A DNA stretch of 8,023 nt from JANNRW01 sp031401815 (lineage in GTDB: Bacteria; Desulfobacterota; Desulfuromonadia; Geobacterales; DSM-12255). The DNA is taken from positions 1 through 8,023 of the forward strand of contig JANNRW010000073.1 of assembly GCA_031401815.1 (NCBI GenBank), in the 5' to 3' direction. Made by a program: the position numbers and the translations under genes. Below the pieces are notes generated by a model. It saw nothing but the letters and a program-made list of their open reading frames with translations, was not told the origin of the DNA and made no database searches. Each line of letters begins with the position of its first letter. The stretch's first letter is position 1. This document shows, piece by piece, positions 1-6,194 of the stretch.

Positions 1-101
1 TCCCTTGACGGGAGGGGATTGAGGGGTGGGTGAAGGTGCCGTCATCGTAAAGCATGGCAAATTACCCCACCCCCTAACCCCCTCCCGCAAGGGGAGGGGG
101 G
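1..101. repeat. C-rich/G-rich inverted repeat pair, left flank
   Basis: Bases 10-32 are G-rich (GGGAGGGGATTGAGGGG, then TGGGTG). Bases 63-86 are C-rich and nearly their reverse complement (CCCCACCCCCTAACCCC, then CTCCC). The two arms form a large imperfect inverted repeat around a central spacer of about 30 bases. Inside the right arm, CCCCCTCCC (78-86) pairs with GGGAGGGGG (92-100) in a 9-bp stem with a 5-base loop. The left end (TCCCTTGACGGGA, 1-13) looks like the loop half of a second hairpin whose outer arm lies outside the window. The element resembles the pair at 7887-7976. It is a dispersed intergenic repeat type, not a gene. Confidence 0.75.
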
Positions 102-215
102 ACTTATAAGGCAACTGCAAATACCAAACCGGACACTACTGCCTTTGTCCCTGTAAAAAAAGGATTTTGACGTGAGCTGAATAATTTAAGTCATATCTTT
201 TTATTAAAGCCTTCC

Positions 216-239
216 GTTGCGTCGTCGCGGCGCTGCGTG
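216..239. repeat. GTTGCGTC-type octamer array, left copy
   Basis: Three 8-base units read GTTGCGTC, GTCGCGGC and GCTGCGTG. They match the right-flank array at 7992-8015 (GTTGCGTC, GTTGCGTC, GTTGCGTG) at 21 of 24 positions and in the same orientation. The two arrays therefore form degenerate direct repeats on both sides of the seven-gene cluster. Confidence 0.6.
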
Positions 240-287
240 AGATCGGTTTAGAGTTGATCGGCTCTGCTTTGGGATTCGTATTAATCG

Positions 288-322
288 AAAAAAACCGCCC
301 ACCGGTTATCCCGGCAAGGCGG
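288..322 (-). terminator. Rho-independent terminator, minus strand
   Basis: Read on the minus strand, CCGCC (322-318) pairs with GGCGG (299-295). An inner CCGG/CCGG stem (314-311 with 305-302) is closed by a short loop. Seven T residues (294-288) follow directly. This is a textbook intrinsic terminator. It lies about 90 bases downstream of the promoter at 386-412, so it most likely ends that short transcript. It would also stop readthrough from the seven-gene cluster. On the plus strand only a weak T-tract follows the stem, so plus-strand activity is doubtful. Confidence 0.7.
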
Positions 323-330
323 CTTCTGTT

Positions 331-354
331 TTAATCGTTATCCCATCCTGCCAT
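331..354 (-). CDS. Candidate 7-residue mini-ORF (MAGWDND)
   Basis: Between the promoter at 386-412 and the terminator at 288-322, the minus strand has GGAG (364-361), six bases, then ATG, five sense codons ending in AAC, GAT and a TAA stop. It encodes MAGWDND. An in-frame ATG four codons upstream (366) would give an 11-residue version but has no good ribosome-binding site. Placement suits a leader peptide or a small regulatory RNA that happens to contain an ORF. The single Trp is not enough to suggest trp-type attenuation. I do not recognise the peptide, and translation is unproven. Confidence 0.3.
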   Translation of the reverse strand: MAGWDND

Positions 355-385
355 TATGCACTCCATCACATCAAATTTCGCTCAC

Positions 386-412
386 ATTATAACAGCGTTT
401 AATTAGTGTCAA
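386..412 (-). promoter_or_regulatory. Sigma70-type promoter, minus strand
   Basis: Read on the minus strand there is an exact TTGACA (412-407), a 15-base spacer and an exact TATAAT (391-386). The spacer is shorter than the usual 16-18, which may lower its strength, but both hexamers are perfect and the surroundings are AT-rich. Transcription would begin near 379 and run into the terminator at 288-322, giving an RNA of about 90 bases. Confidence 0.6.
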
Positions 413-546
413 CATGTTTTATCAGGCATTTGTTTATGGGCGATTGAAGCTCGGCTACAGAGAATTTCTGGGTTTCCGTTCGCCTGCCAGATTGTCCAGT
501 GTCTGGGTCAGACGAAACTGAAGCCCGTGCAGAGTCAAAAACTTAT

Positions 547-652
547 CTCTCACAGAGGCACGAAGGCACGGGGGAAGTCAAAACCAACAGGCTTTGATGT
601 TTCCCCTAAGATTTCTGCGTATTTCCTGGTTTTCTTTGTGCCTCCATGAGAG
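547..652. repeat. 19-bp imperfect inverted repeat with octamer units
   Basis: The left arm CTCTCACAGAGGCACGAAG (547-565) matches the reverse complement of the right arm CTTTGTGCCTCCATGAGAG (634-652) at 16 of 19 positions. The left arm runs into three 8-base units, CACAGAGG, CACGAAGG and CACGGGGG (551-574). The 68 bases between the arms hold no gene I can support. It could be a small non-autonomous element or two facing copies of a dispersed intergenic repeat. Confidence 0.5.
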
Positions 653-664
653 TAACCTGTTTTC

Positions 665-694
665 GGGAAACTCGGGACATGCCCCCTATTTCCC
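665..694. repeat. REP-like imperfect palindrome
   Basis: GGGAAA (665-670) pairs with TTTCCC (689-694). After three mismatches, GGG (674-676) pairs with CCC (683-685), around a centre at ACATGC. It lies about 130 bases downstream of the MBL stop codon. REP-type palindromes downstream of operons can stabilise the 3' end of a transcript, but no T-tract follows on either strand, so it is not an intrinsic terminator. Confidence 0.35.
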
Positions 695-825
695 TTCTGA
701 CAATCCCGCTCACTTCATTTATCCGAGATCTTATTTCGTCCTGGCGGCAAAAAATTCTCCCCCTGTCATCACGCTCCTGCTGGTCTTCTCCTCAAGATCC
801 ACAAAAACAATTGTTCACGCAACGA

Positions 826-2232
826 CTACTCCTCAAAACTAATCTCTCCATGATCATCAACTGAGAAAACATAATGCTCCTTCATGCTTGCTTTCCCGCT
901 GTGGGTAACAACCAGAACCCGTTTACCGTCGGTACGGATATGAACGATACCGTACTGGCTCTTGATGTAGGCATTGTCAACCGGTTCAGTCTCACCTTTA
1001 CGGCAAAGATTCGCCTCTTTTTTGAAGAAAGCCACCATTTCAGTGACATAGACCAGAGGCTTTGCGACTGACTGACGGGAGTATTTGCCAAGTGCACCCA
1101 TGAGTGTTGCGCGGGGATGAATATACTCCTCCATGGCGTTTTCATCCCCTGAAGAGACGATACTGACTACCGGGCGAATAGCTGAAAGCATGTTCGGGTT
1201 GAATTCATGAGAACCATGGTGGGGAACCTTGAGTATCTCTGACTCCAGGGAAATGTCGTCGGTCTTGCTCTTCTCCAGCAGGCGTTCTTCCGACTCTTCA
1301 TTGAGATCGGCGCCTAAAAGGAAACGGACATTTCCATAGGTCAACCTGAGAGCCACAGAATGGCCGTTGATGGTGTGAGAGTCCGAAGGTGAATTCCTCG
1401 AACCGGGCTTATTGAGTAATCGAAGCGTCGGTTTGCCCTGGAGTGTATCGACAATCGGCCCTAGAACCTTTACGGTTACCCCTTCTGCCTTGAGAAAGTC
1501 AAAGACGGCATCGTCTCCGTAAGCAATGCGACGGACTTCGCCTAATGCCCCAGCCGTACGAAGATTAATCAGGGATTGCTGCCATTTTTGAAAGTTTTCG
1601 CTCAGCCTGGCAGATGCGATTGTAGTCAGGTCGTCAACAAGCTCTGAGCAGTAGAGCTTGCCAACATTCAATACAGTTGCTCCGAAGGCATCTTTATCCT
1701 TTGGTTTTCCTGACACTTTGAACAGCCCGTTATGGAATACCCGCTGCGGTGCAATAGCCGGTTTTCCATTGACTTGCTTGTCAAGAATCTTCAGCAGCCC
1801 TTCGATATGGTCGCCGTCGCCGTGGGTCACAACCACGGCACCCACAGGAAGCGGCTTACTTCTCCGGGAGAGTTCATAAAGAACCGACGTATAGCGAACC
1901 ATCGGATCACCCTTGCCGCCGTCAATTATGACAATCTCCCCTTTGGGGGTTTCGATGATTGCCCCGTCTCCCTGGCCAACATCTACAAAACGTACTTTCA
2001 GGACATCAGTCTGTTCCGAGAGCTTGGCCTTGGCAGGAAGATAGCCCTTACCAAGCTGCCAAACCGATTTGCCTCCAGCGACTGGAACCTTCAACCATAG
2101 TTCGATTTCGGTTTTGTTGCCGCTATTGCCGGTTACCGTAACCTTATCCCCCCAGAACAGGGTCACAAGAAACTTACCGGCTGCGTCGTTGACATTTACC
2201 AGATTGCTTTGGATGTAACGAATATCACTCAT
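826..2232 (-). CDS. ComEC-type MBL-fold metallohydrolase with SH3-like N-terminus
   Basis: This is a 468-residue protein, last in the seven-gene run. Residues ~10-65 are beta-rich and look like an SH3-like domain. Residues ~78-400 are a metallo-beta-lactamase fold of the type found at the C-terminus of the DNA-uptake protein ComEC: VDVGQGDG (83-90), IDGG (103-106), metal motif THGDGDH (136-142), GADLN (307-311), KVPHHGSH (335-342) and a late HP (372-373). The metal ligands appear intact. ComEC membrane segments are absent and I see no signal peptide, so it is probably cytoplasmic. ComEC MBL domains are thought to cut DNA; the substrate here is unknown. The start is ATG at 2232 because AAGGAGGA lies five bases upstream; the TTG-started extension to 2289 has no comparable site. 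The preceding gene stops 66 bases upstream of this start. Confidence 0.85.
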   Translation of the reverse strand: MSDIRYIQSNLVNVNDAAGKFLVTLFWGDKVTVTGNSGNKTEIELWLKVPVAGGKSVWQLGKGYLPAKAKLSEQTDVLKVRFVDVGQGDGAIIETPKGEIVIIDGGKGDPMVRYTSVLYELSRRSKPLPVGAVVVTHGDGDHIEGLLKILDKQVNGKPAIAPQRVFHNGLFKVSGKPKDKDAFGATVLNVGKLYCSELVDDLTTIASARLSENFQKWQQSLINLRTAGALGEVRRIAYGDDAVFDFLKAEGVTVKVLGPIVDTLQGKPTLRLLNKPGSRNSPSDSHTINGHSVALRLTYGNVRFLLGADLNEESEERLLEKSKTDDISLESEILKVPHHGSHEFNPNMLSAIRPVVSIVSSGDENAMEEYIHPRATLMGALGKYSRQSVAKPLVYVTEMVAFFKKEANLCRKGETEPVDNAYIKSQYGIVHIRTDGKRVLVVTHSGKASMKEHYVFSVDDHGEISFEE

Positions 2233-2298
2233 TATAGTCCTCCTTACAAAAGTATAAGCCTCAATCTCCCAACCAACTGAACAGTTCAATCAATGGAG

Positions 2299-3345
2299 CT
2301 ATCCAATGGAGCCGATTTTCCCGAGCATATCAAGTGAAGTCCCGAGGACAAGCGGTGCCAGTGCTGCCACAAGGTTCATCATCTGGGTGAGCGCCGGTGG
2401 GATGATCACCTTTGCCGGTGGTTGAAGCATTACTGGCACTTGTCCTTGGGCGGTGGTCGCTGCATTAGCCAATCGCTCGCCAACGGCAGTCATCCGCCTG
2501 TCCAGTACAAGCGCCGCAGGCAGATACATTCCGGCCAAAAGCGAAGTAAATACACATCCGGCAGCTGTTTTTGTTGCATCTGCAACATCCTTGAGGAGCG
2601 CTGCCTGTCCGCTTAACTGCTTGAACAACTTGTCTTCAGTAGCGTTTACAAGAAGAAGATTCAATTTTTCTGGGCTATCTTCCGGCAAAACCAAAACAGT
2701 GAGATACGAAAAAAGAGTCTTTATTTCAAAGATTCCAGCAACCAGCATCAAGGAAGAGATGTAAAGGAGGATTCGCAACTCGGTAGTTTGCCGAATCATG
2801 TGACCAATTCGGTCTTCATCTTTCTGTCTCGGAGAAAAGAGGATAAAACAGGCCGCGCCAACAACGAAGACAACGGATATGGCTCCACTCCACGAGGCGT
2901 AAAGAATTACCTTCGAGCAATCTTTTAAATAGTTCTCCATCAGATTGACTATTATTTGAATGCTTGTGTTTTCCAGTTGAATTAGCGAACAGGTGATGTA
3001 AGAGAGTATGCCCAATCCGACTATGACGCCAACCCTCTCGATTCGTTCGCAGGCGTCAAGAGAGCGCCAGATTACCGCAATGCTAGTTACAATCAGGGTA
3101 ATGAAAGCGAGATAGAAGACGAAGAGTGAAGTCCCCCAGCGAATGCGTGGTGTCAGGAGTTTCGCTGCCAAGAGCTTTTGGTCGTACTGGAAATTAATGG
3201 TGAAGCCTTGCCATTCGGTAGTGTGTAATTTTAAGGCATAGATAATAGTTGCAAAAACGAGAAGGATAGTCGCAACACAGAGAAGAGGGGAAAGACTATA
3301 AATGATTTCCTTAGCCTTGGGGAATAGCCATGTACCTAGTTTCAT
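2299..3345 (-). CDS. Polytopic inner-membrane protein, unknown family
   Basis: I do not recognise this 348-residue protein. Hydrophobic segments at about 18-38, 72-93, 105-124, 147-170, 191-210 and 262-282 are probable membrane spans, with a weaker one at 322-341. Between the fifth and sixth lies a soluble stretch (~221-260, PEDSPEKLN onward) with charged helical character. A loop rich in charged residues (172-190, PRQKDEDR) separates spans four and five. A proline-rich piece (304-317) precedes the C-terminal segment. No enzyme motif or transporter signature is visible. AAGGAGA lies about eight bases before the ATG. It sits 46 bases after the secreted barrel protein and directly before the MBL gene, so it could anchor the products of the cluster in the inner membrane, but that is a guess. 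Confidence 0.75.
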   Translation of the reverse strand: MKLGTWLFPKAKEIIYSLSPLLCVATILLVFATIIYALKLHTTEWQGFTINFQYDQKLLAAKLLTPRIRWGTSLFVFYLAFITLIVTSIAVIWRSLDACERIERVGVIVGLGILSYITCSLIQLENTSIQIIVNLMENYLKDCSKVILYASWSGAISVVFVVGAACFILFSPRQKDEDRIGHMIRQTTELRILLYISSLMLVAGIFEIKTLFSYLTVLVLPEDSPEKLNLLLVNATEDKLFKQLSGQAALLKDVADATKTAAGCVFTSLLAGMYLPAALVLDRRMTAVGERLANAATTAQGQVPVMLQPPAKVIIPPALTQMMNLVAALAPLVLGTSLDMLGKIGSIG

Positions 3346-3391
3346 TCAAGGTTCTCCTTTCCGCAATTTTGCCTCAGGCTGACCTTACCTG

Positions 3392-4861
3392 CTAATAAAG
3401 AGTAAATAATGGCATATCGTAAGAGATAAAGAAGAGTACTTTGTTTTCCACATCCTTGCTCCCTTCGATTTGCCGACCCCGCTGATAGGCAAGGCCAAAA
3501 GCAAGTGGGAGTTTCCGGACACCGTAGGAAAGGTATGCACCCGGTGTAAAAATGTCACTGAACGATAATTTCTCCTTGATACCGTTGATCTTCAGAGTAA
3601 CCGGATATCCGAGGTCGATCGGCGACACCATTACGCCAAGAGAATCGCCGCTGGGCAGTCCGTAACTCCATTCCAGGCCAATTGGAGCGATGATGCCGCT
3701 CCTGTCTTTCTTGCCATCATTGTTCGTATCGAACGTAGTACCGTAGCCAAAACCCAAATAAGACGAGAGCAAAACATGAGCGACCCGGTTCTGCCGCTTG
3801 ATGGAAAAACTTACAGCCGGCAGGGTGTATTCGCTGAGAATAGCCTTCACCTCTTTGGAAGAAGTCGCATCTGCCAGTCGAGCGAAAAAGAGGATCTGAT
3901 GTTTAAGTTTGTCGAGATTTATATCCTTGTCCGCGCCTATTTCTTTAAGCAACCGGATCGCCGCTATTACATTCTCGGTTATGGTCGCTTTTTTCTTCGG
4001 ATCTGCTTTGGCATCGCTCTCTTCCCTTAACCTGTCATCAAGGAAAACAGCCAGCTTTTTGGAAGAAGCCAAGACTGTTGCAGAGAGTGCCGTTATCTCA
4101 CCCTGAAAAAGTTCAACATGCTCGATAATTGGAGCGTCCGCTCTCTTGCAAAAGAATAAAGCCGGATCAGTGGTGCATGCTGCCTTGAATCCGTCCGTGT
4201 TAATCCTCAACTTACCCTTGTTTGTTTCGTAGTGACGGAGCAGTCGGTCGAGGTGAGTGAATACATCAATCGATTTTTGAGCTTGTGCCTTCAGGTCGGA
4301 TATAGATGTTGGTGTCACGGACTCTATGACGGAATATTTCTTCAGTAAATCATTTAAGGCGACAAGTTCCTGCCGTACGGCGACGGGTTGATCCCAGAAT
4401 CCGTTGATTAAATCGCGGGTCTGCTGATTAGCGTTTATCGGCATTGTGTTGATTGGCTGTGGGGAACCGTTAATCTCTACGCTGAGGATCTGAGCGTACT
4501 TCAAGTACTGCTCCATGCCATCACCTGCCAACTTTGCCAGATCGATCTGCTTGGTAACGCTTTGGGCGAAGGTTCTGGTGACAAAAGTGGCCAGATCGTT
4601 TTGAACCGCTTTCTCCCAGATATTTTTTGACGACAGCAGTACTTTCAGATCGCCGTCGGCAATATATGAGTAGGTTTGCGGGAAGAACTTCTTGAATTCA
4701 TTGTTATCTTTCAACCTCTGCTCGAAAATATAAAAATTGTTCTCTTTTGCCCGCTCCAACAAAAAATCGGTGGTGCCCTGAATGATCGTGTCGGTGCTTG
4801 CTTTGACAACACTTGGTAATAGTGTTAAGACGACTGCAATGATAATGAAAAATCGTTTCAT
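3392..4861 (-). CDS. Secreted protein with probable outer-membrane beta-barrel C-terminus
   Basis: This 489-residue protein begins with a signal peptide (MKRFF, hydrophobic core, probable cleavage after A21 in VVKAS). Residues ~25-345 are mainly helical, with Cys229 and Cys238 close enough for a disulfide. From ~350 the pattern changes to alternating hydrophobic, aromatic and glycine-rich strands (360-372, 389-402, 407-420, 440-461, 474-489). The chain ends in an aromatic residue (PLFTLY), as outer-membrane barrels recognised by BamA usually do. A loop DTNNDGKKD (378-386) matches the spacing of a calcium-binding Asp/Asn loop. From memory, Bacteroidota have hypothetical proteins with similar tails ending in D-P-L-F-N-L-Y-like residues; I cannot confirm this. 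It may have a periplasmic helical domain and an outer-membrane anchor. The ATG at 4861 is preceded by GGAGG. Confidence 0.75.
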   Translation of the reverse strand: MKRFFIIIAVVLTLLPSVVKASTDTIIQGTTDFLLERAKENNFYIFEQRLKDNNEFKKFFPQTYSYIADGDLKVLLSSKNIWEKAVQNDLATFVTRTFAQSVTKQIDLAKLAGDGMEQYLKYAQILSVEINGSPQPINTMPINANQQTRDLINGFWDQPVAVRQELVALNDLLKKYSVIESVTPTSISDLKAQAQKSIDVFTHLDRLLRHYETNKGKLRINTDGFKAACTTDPALFFCKRADAPIIEHVELFQGEITALSATVLASSKKLAVFLDDRLREESDAKADPKKKATITENVIAAIRLLKEIGADKDINLDKLKHQILFFARLADATSSKEVKAILSEYTLPAVSFSIKRQNRVAHVLLSSYLGFGYGTTFDTNNDGKKDRSGIIAPIGLEWSYGLPSGDSLGVMVSPIDLGYPVTLKINGIKEKLSFSDIFTPGAYLSYGVRKLPLAFGLAYQRGRQIEGSKDVENKVLFFISYDMPLFTLY

Positions 4862-4909
4862 ACGTCCTCCAGTTTAATTGAAATCCTCATAAGAAACTTT
4901 TGCAATGGT

Positions 4910-5542
4910 TCACTGCTGACTCTTCACAGCTATCGCATTTAATGCAGTGGATTTGTCCGAGCTCCCTTTTGAACTGCCGAAGTAGTACCCAAATATCGTG
5001 GTCAACGCTGAAGAGAGAACACCGAGAATGTAGAGCACAAAGTCTTTCACCATTGCCCGCCGCTCCTTTGCATCTTCAGCAGCTTCCCTGGCATTGGCGA
5101 CCTGAAGCTTGAGCCTGTCCCGCTCTTTGCGCTGCTCATCCATTCTGCCGGGCTCCTTTTTTTCAGCTTTTGAAGAGCTGATTCTGTTAAATGCAGCTTC
5201 TGCATCTGCCAGCGATTTCAGGGCAGATCGCAACTCAACCGACTCTCTGGAAGGGGTTTTCGCCACGTAGACAAAATATCCGAACATGAAAAAGGTCAAG
5301 ATGACCGTGCCGATAGCGAGCATCGGCCCAGTGTTTTTTGCAAGCCAGGATTCGTTACGCGCTGATACTGCTGCATCTGGTCCTGGCGGAGTTACGACTG
5401 TCCCGGTCGGTTTTGGTGGAACGGCAATATCTGCTCCTTGTTTACTTACGACTGTCTCTGCTGGTTTTGCCGGTACTGCAACATCAGTTCCTTGCGCATT
5501 TACAGCTGCCCCTGCTGGTTTAGGATCAATGATATCAGGCAT
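4910..5542 (-). CDS. Two-TM protein with 18-residue triple repeat, holin-like tail
   Basis: This 210-residue protein opens with three tandem 18-residue units (8-25, 26-43, 44-61), each starting with Lys-Pro. Unit one is KPAGAAVNAQGTDVAVPA; unit two is KPAETVVSKQGADIAVPP. Next come a membrane span (~72-94), a charged, probably coiled-coil region (~100-165) and a second span (~166-188). The second span ends in a YYFGSSKGSSDK motif, which I associate with small phage holin-like membrane proteins. The cleanest topology puts both ends on one side and the coiled coil on the other. The start is ATG at 5542, with AGGAGGG four bases upstream. The longer ATG start at 5596 lacks a ribosome-binding site. 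It lies 48 bases before the secreted barrel gene. Its role is unknown; a holin-, spanin- or scaffold-like function is only inferred. Confidence 0.75.
   Translation of the reverse strand: MPDIIDPKPAGAAVNAQGTDVAVPAKPAETVVSKQGADIAVPPKPTGTVVTPPGPDAAVSARNESWLAKNTGPMLAIGTVILTFFMFGYFVYVAKTPSRESVELRSALKSLADAEAAFNRISSSKAEKKEPGRMDEQRKERDRLKLQVANAREAAEDAKERRAMVKDFVLYILGVLSSALTTIFGYYFGSSKGSSDKSTALNAIAVKSQQ
5360..5521 (-). repeat. 54-bp coding tandem repeat, three units
   Basis: These 162 bases encode the three 18-residue units of the two-TM protein. Units lie at 5521-5468, 5467-5414 and 5413-5360. By eye, the first two units share about 39 of 54 bases, with no length change, so the copies have diverged but kept the period. 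Such Pro/Ala/Val-rich repeats usually form extended linkers. Confidence 0.8.
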
Positions 5543-5581
5543 TTTACCCTCCTTTATCTGATGTTTCCCTCTCTCTCCAAA

Positions 5582-5611
5582 ATCGTAACTCTCCATTTAC
5601 CGAACCATCAA
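5582..5611 (-). promoter_or_regulatory. Weak candidate promoter before the two-TM gene
   Basis: On the minus strand TTGATG (5611-5606) and TACGAT (5587-5582) are 18 bases apart, each matching four of six consensus positions. It lies in the 105-base gap after the ORF6N gene, the largest gap in the cluster once the start at 5542 is accepted. Such matches arise easily by chance. Confidence 0.2.
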
Positions 5612-5616
5612 CAAGC

Positions 5617-5648
5617 CTCAACACCTCAACAATTCAACCACTCAACTC
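5617..5648. repeat. CTCAAC-type octamer array after ORF6N
   Basis: Four 8-base units on the plus strand, CTCAACAC, CTCAACAA, TTCAACCA and CTCAACTC, lie immediately past the stop codon of the ORF6N gene and touch it. A related array sits on the other side of the same gene (6171-6194). Confidence 0.7.
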
Positions 5649-6163
5649 TACAAAAACCCGATCTTGCGCTTCGTTTTCTCAGGCGGAGCCATCAACTGCC
5701 GGATGGCGTCGAATACCTCCATGAACTGCTTGTCGTGCTTGTCGTATTTATTTTCCAGCTCGTCAAGCCTCTTTGCCAGCACCCGGTTCGAAGCGGCCAG
5801 TTCGCGCAGCTGCACGAACGCCCGCATGATGGCTATGTTCACCTGGACGGCGTGGTTGCTGTTCAGAACGCTGGAGAGCATGGCAACTCCTTGTTCGGTA
5901 AAGGCATGTGGAAGATAACGACGGCCACCTCGACCTTCCGGTTTTGACATTCCAATTTGGAATCTCAAAGAATCAGCTTCTTCGCTCGTAAGCTGAAACA
6001 TGAAGTCTTGCGGAAATCGGTCAATGTTGCGCTTTACAGCCTTGTTAAGATTCGACGTTTCTACGCCATACATTTCAGCAAGGTCGCTGTCCATAAGGAC
6101 TTTTTGCCCACGGATGAGATAGATCTTTCCTCTGATTACTTCCATTGGTAACGGTACGTCCAT
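5648..6163 (-). CDS. ORF6N-domain DNA-binding protein
   Basis: This 171-residue protein matches the ORF6N family, named after a phage open reading frame. The ORF6N domain spans ~8-95, with IRGKIYLIRGQKVLMDSDLAEMY-type core residues (10-32), the N-K-A-V-K-R-N-I-D-R-F-P segment (40-51) and FTEQGVAML (88-96). Residues ~115-157 look like a coiled coil, and the tail is basic (KTKRKIGFL), as is common in this family. ORF6N and the related KilA-N/Bro domains occur in phage and mobile-element proteins and are thought to bind DNA. The start is ATG at 6163, with GGAGAG six bases upstream; a TTG at 6175 is less likely because no site precedes it. It breaks the otherwise enzyme/membrane theme of the cluster and is bracketed by octamer repeats, so it may have been inserted. 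No recombinase accompanies it. Confidence 0.9.
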   Translation of the reverse strand: MDVPLPMEVIRGKIYLIRGQKVLMDSDLAEMYGVETSNLNKAVKRNIDRFPQDFMFQLTSEEADSLRFQIGMSKPEGRGGRRYLPHAFTEQGVAMLSSVLNSNHAVQVNIAIMRAFVQLRELAASNRVLAKRLDELENKYDKHDKQFMEVFDAIRQLMAPPEKTKRKIGFL

Positions 6164-6170
6164 CACACTC

Positions 6171-6194
6171 TCCAACCCCTCAACCCCTCAACAT
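6171..6194. repeat. CTCAAC-type octamer array before ORF6N
   Basis: Units TCCAACCC, CTCAACCC and CTCAACAT lie between the ORF6N start region and the stop codon of the M15 gene, which the last unit reaches at 6194. They share the CTCAAC core and 8-base period with the array at 5617-5648, in the same orientation. Confidence 0.65.

Larger units (their letters stand above)
1..825. other. Non-coding, repeat-rich region downstream of the gene cluster
   Basis: No ORF here looks like a real gene. The 82- and 72-codon plus-strand ORFs at 594-864 run through an inverted repeat and overlap the end of the MBL gene antisense. The stretch holds, in order: the GC-rich inverted repeat (1-101), a GTTGCGTC octamer array (216-239), a minus-strand terminator (288-322), a tiny ORF (331-354), a promoter (386-412), an octamer array with a 19-bp inverted repeat (547-652) and a REP-like palindrome (665-694). 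Nothing else recognisable lies in 101-215, 413-546 or 695-825. Confidence 0.7.

Noticed and set aside
126..139. AAACCGGACACTAC as a possible insertion-sequence end
   Set aside because: It resembles terminal repeats of some insertion sequences as I remember them. The best partner is a weak match at 497-508 (9 of 12), and no transposase fragment lies between.
131..150. GGACA/TGTCC hairpin followed by an A-run
   Set aside because: The stem is only five base pairs with a 10-base loop, and the run of A is on the wrong strand and side to act as a terminator.
496..513. Short palindromes CCAGTGTCTGG and GTCTGGGTCAGAC
   Set aside because: The stems are four to five bases and overlap each other; no T-tract or gene context gives them a role.
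594..864. Plus-strand ORFs of 82 and 72 codons
   Set aside because: They run through the 19-bp inverted repeat and the REP-like palindrome, overlap the MBL gene antisense, lack ribosome-binding sites and show no protein-like conservation that I recognise.
2233..2289. N-terminal extension of the MBL protein from TTG at 2289
   Set aside because: The added residues contain the ribosome-binding site (AAGGAGGA) of the ATG at 2232, and no site precedes the TTG.
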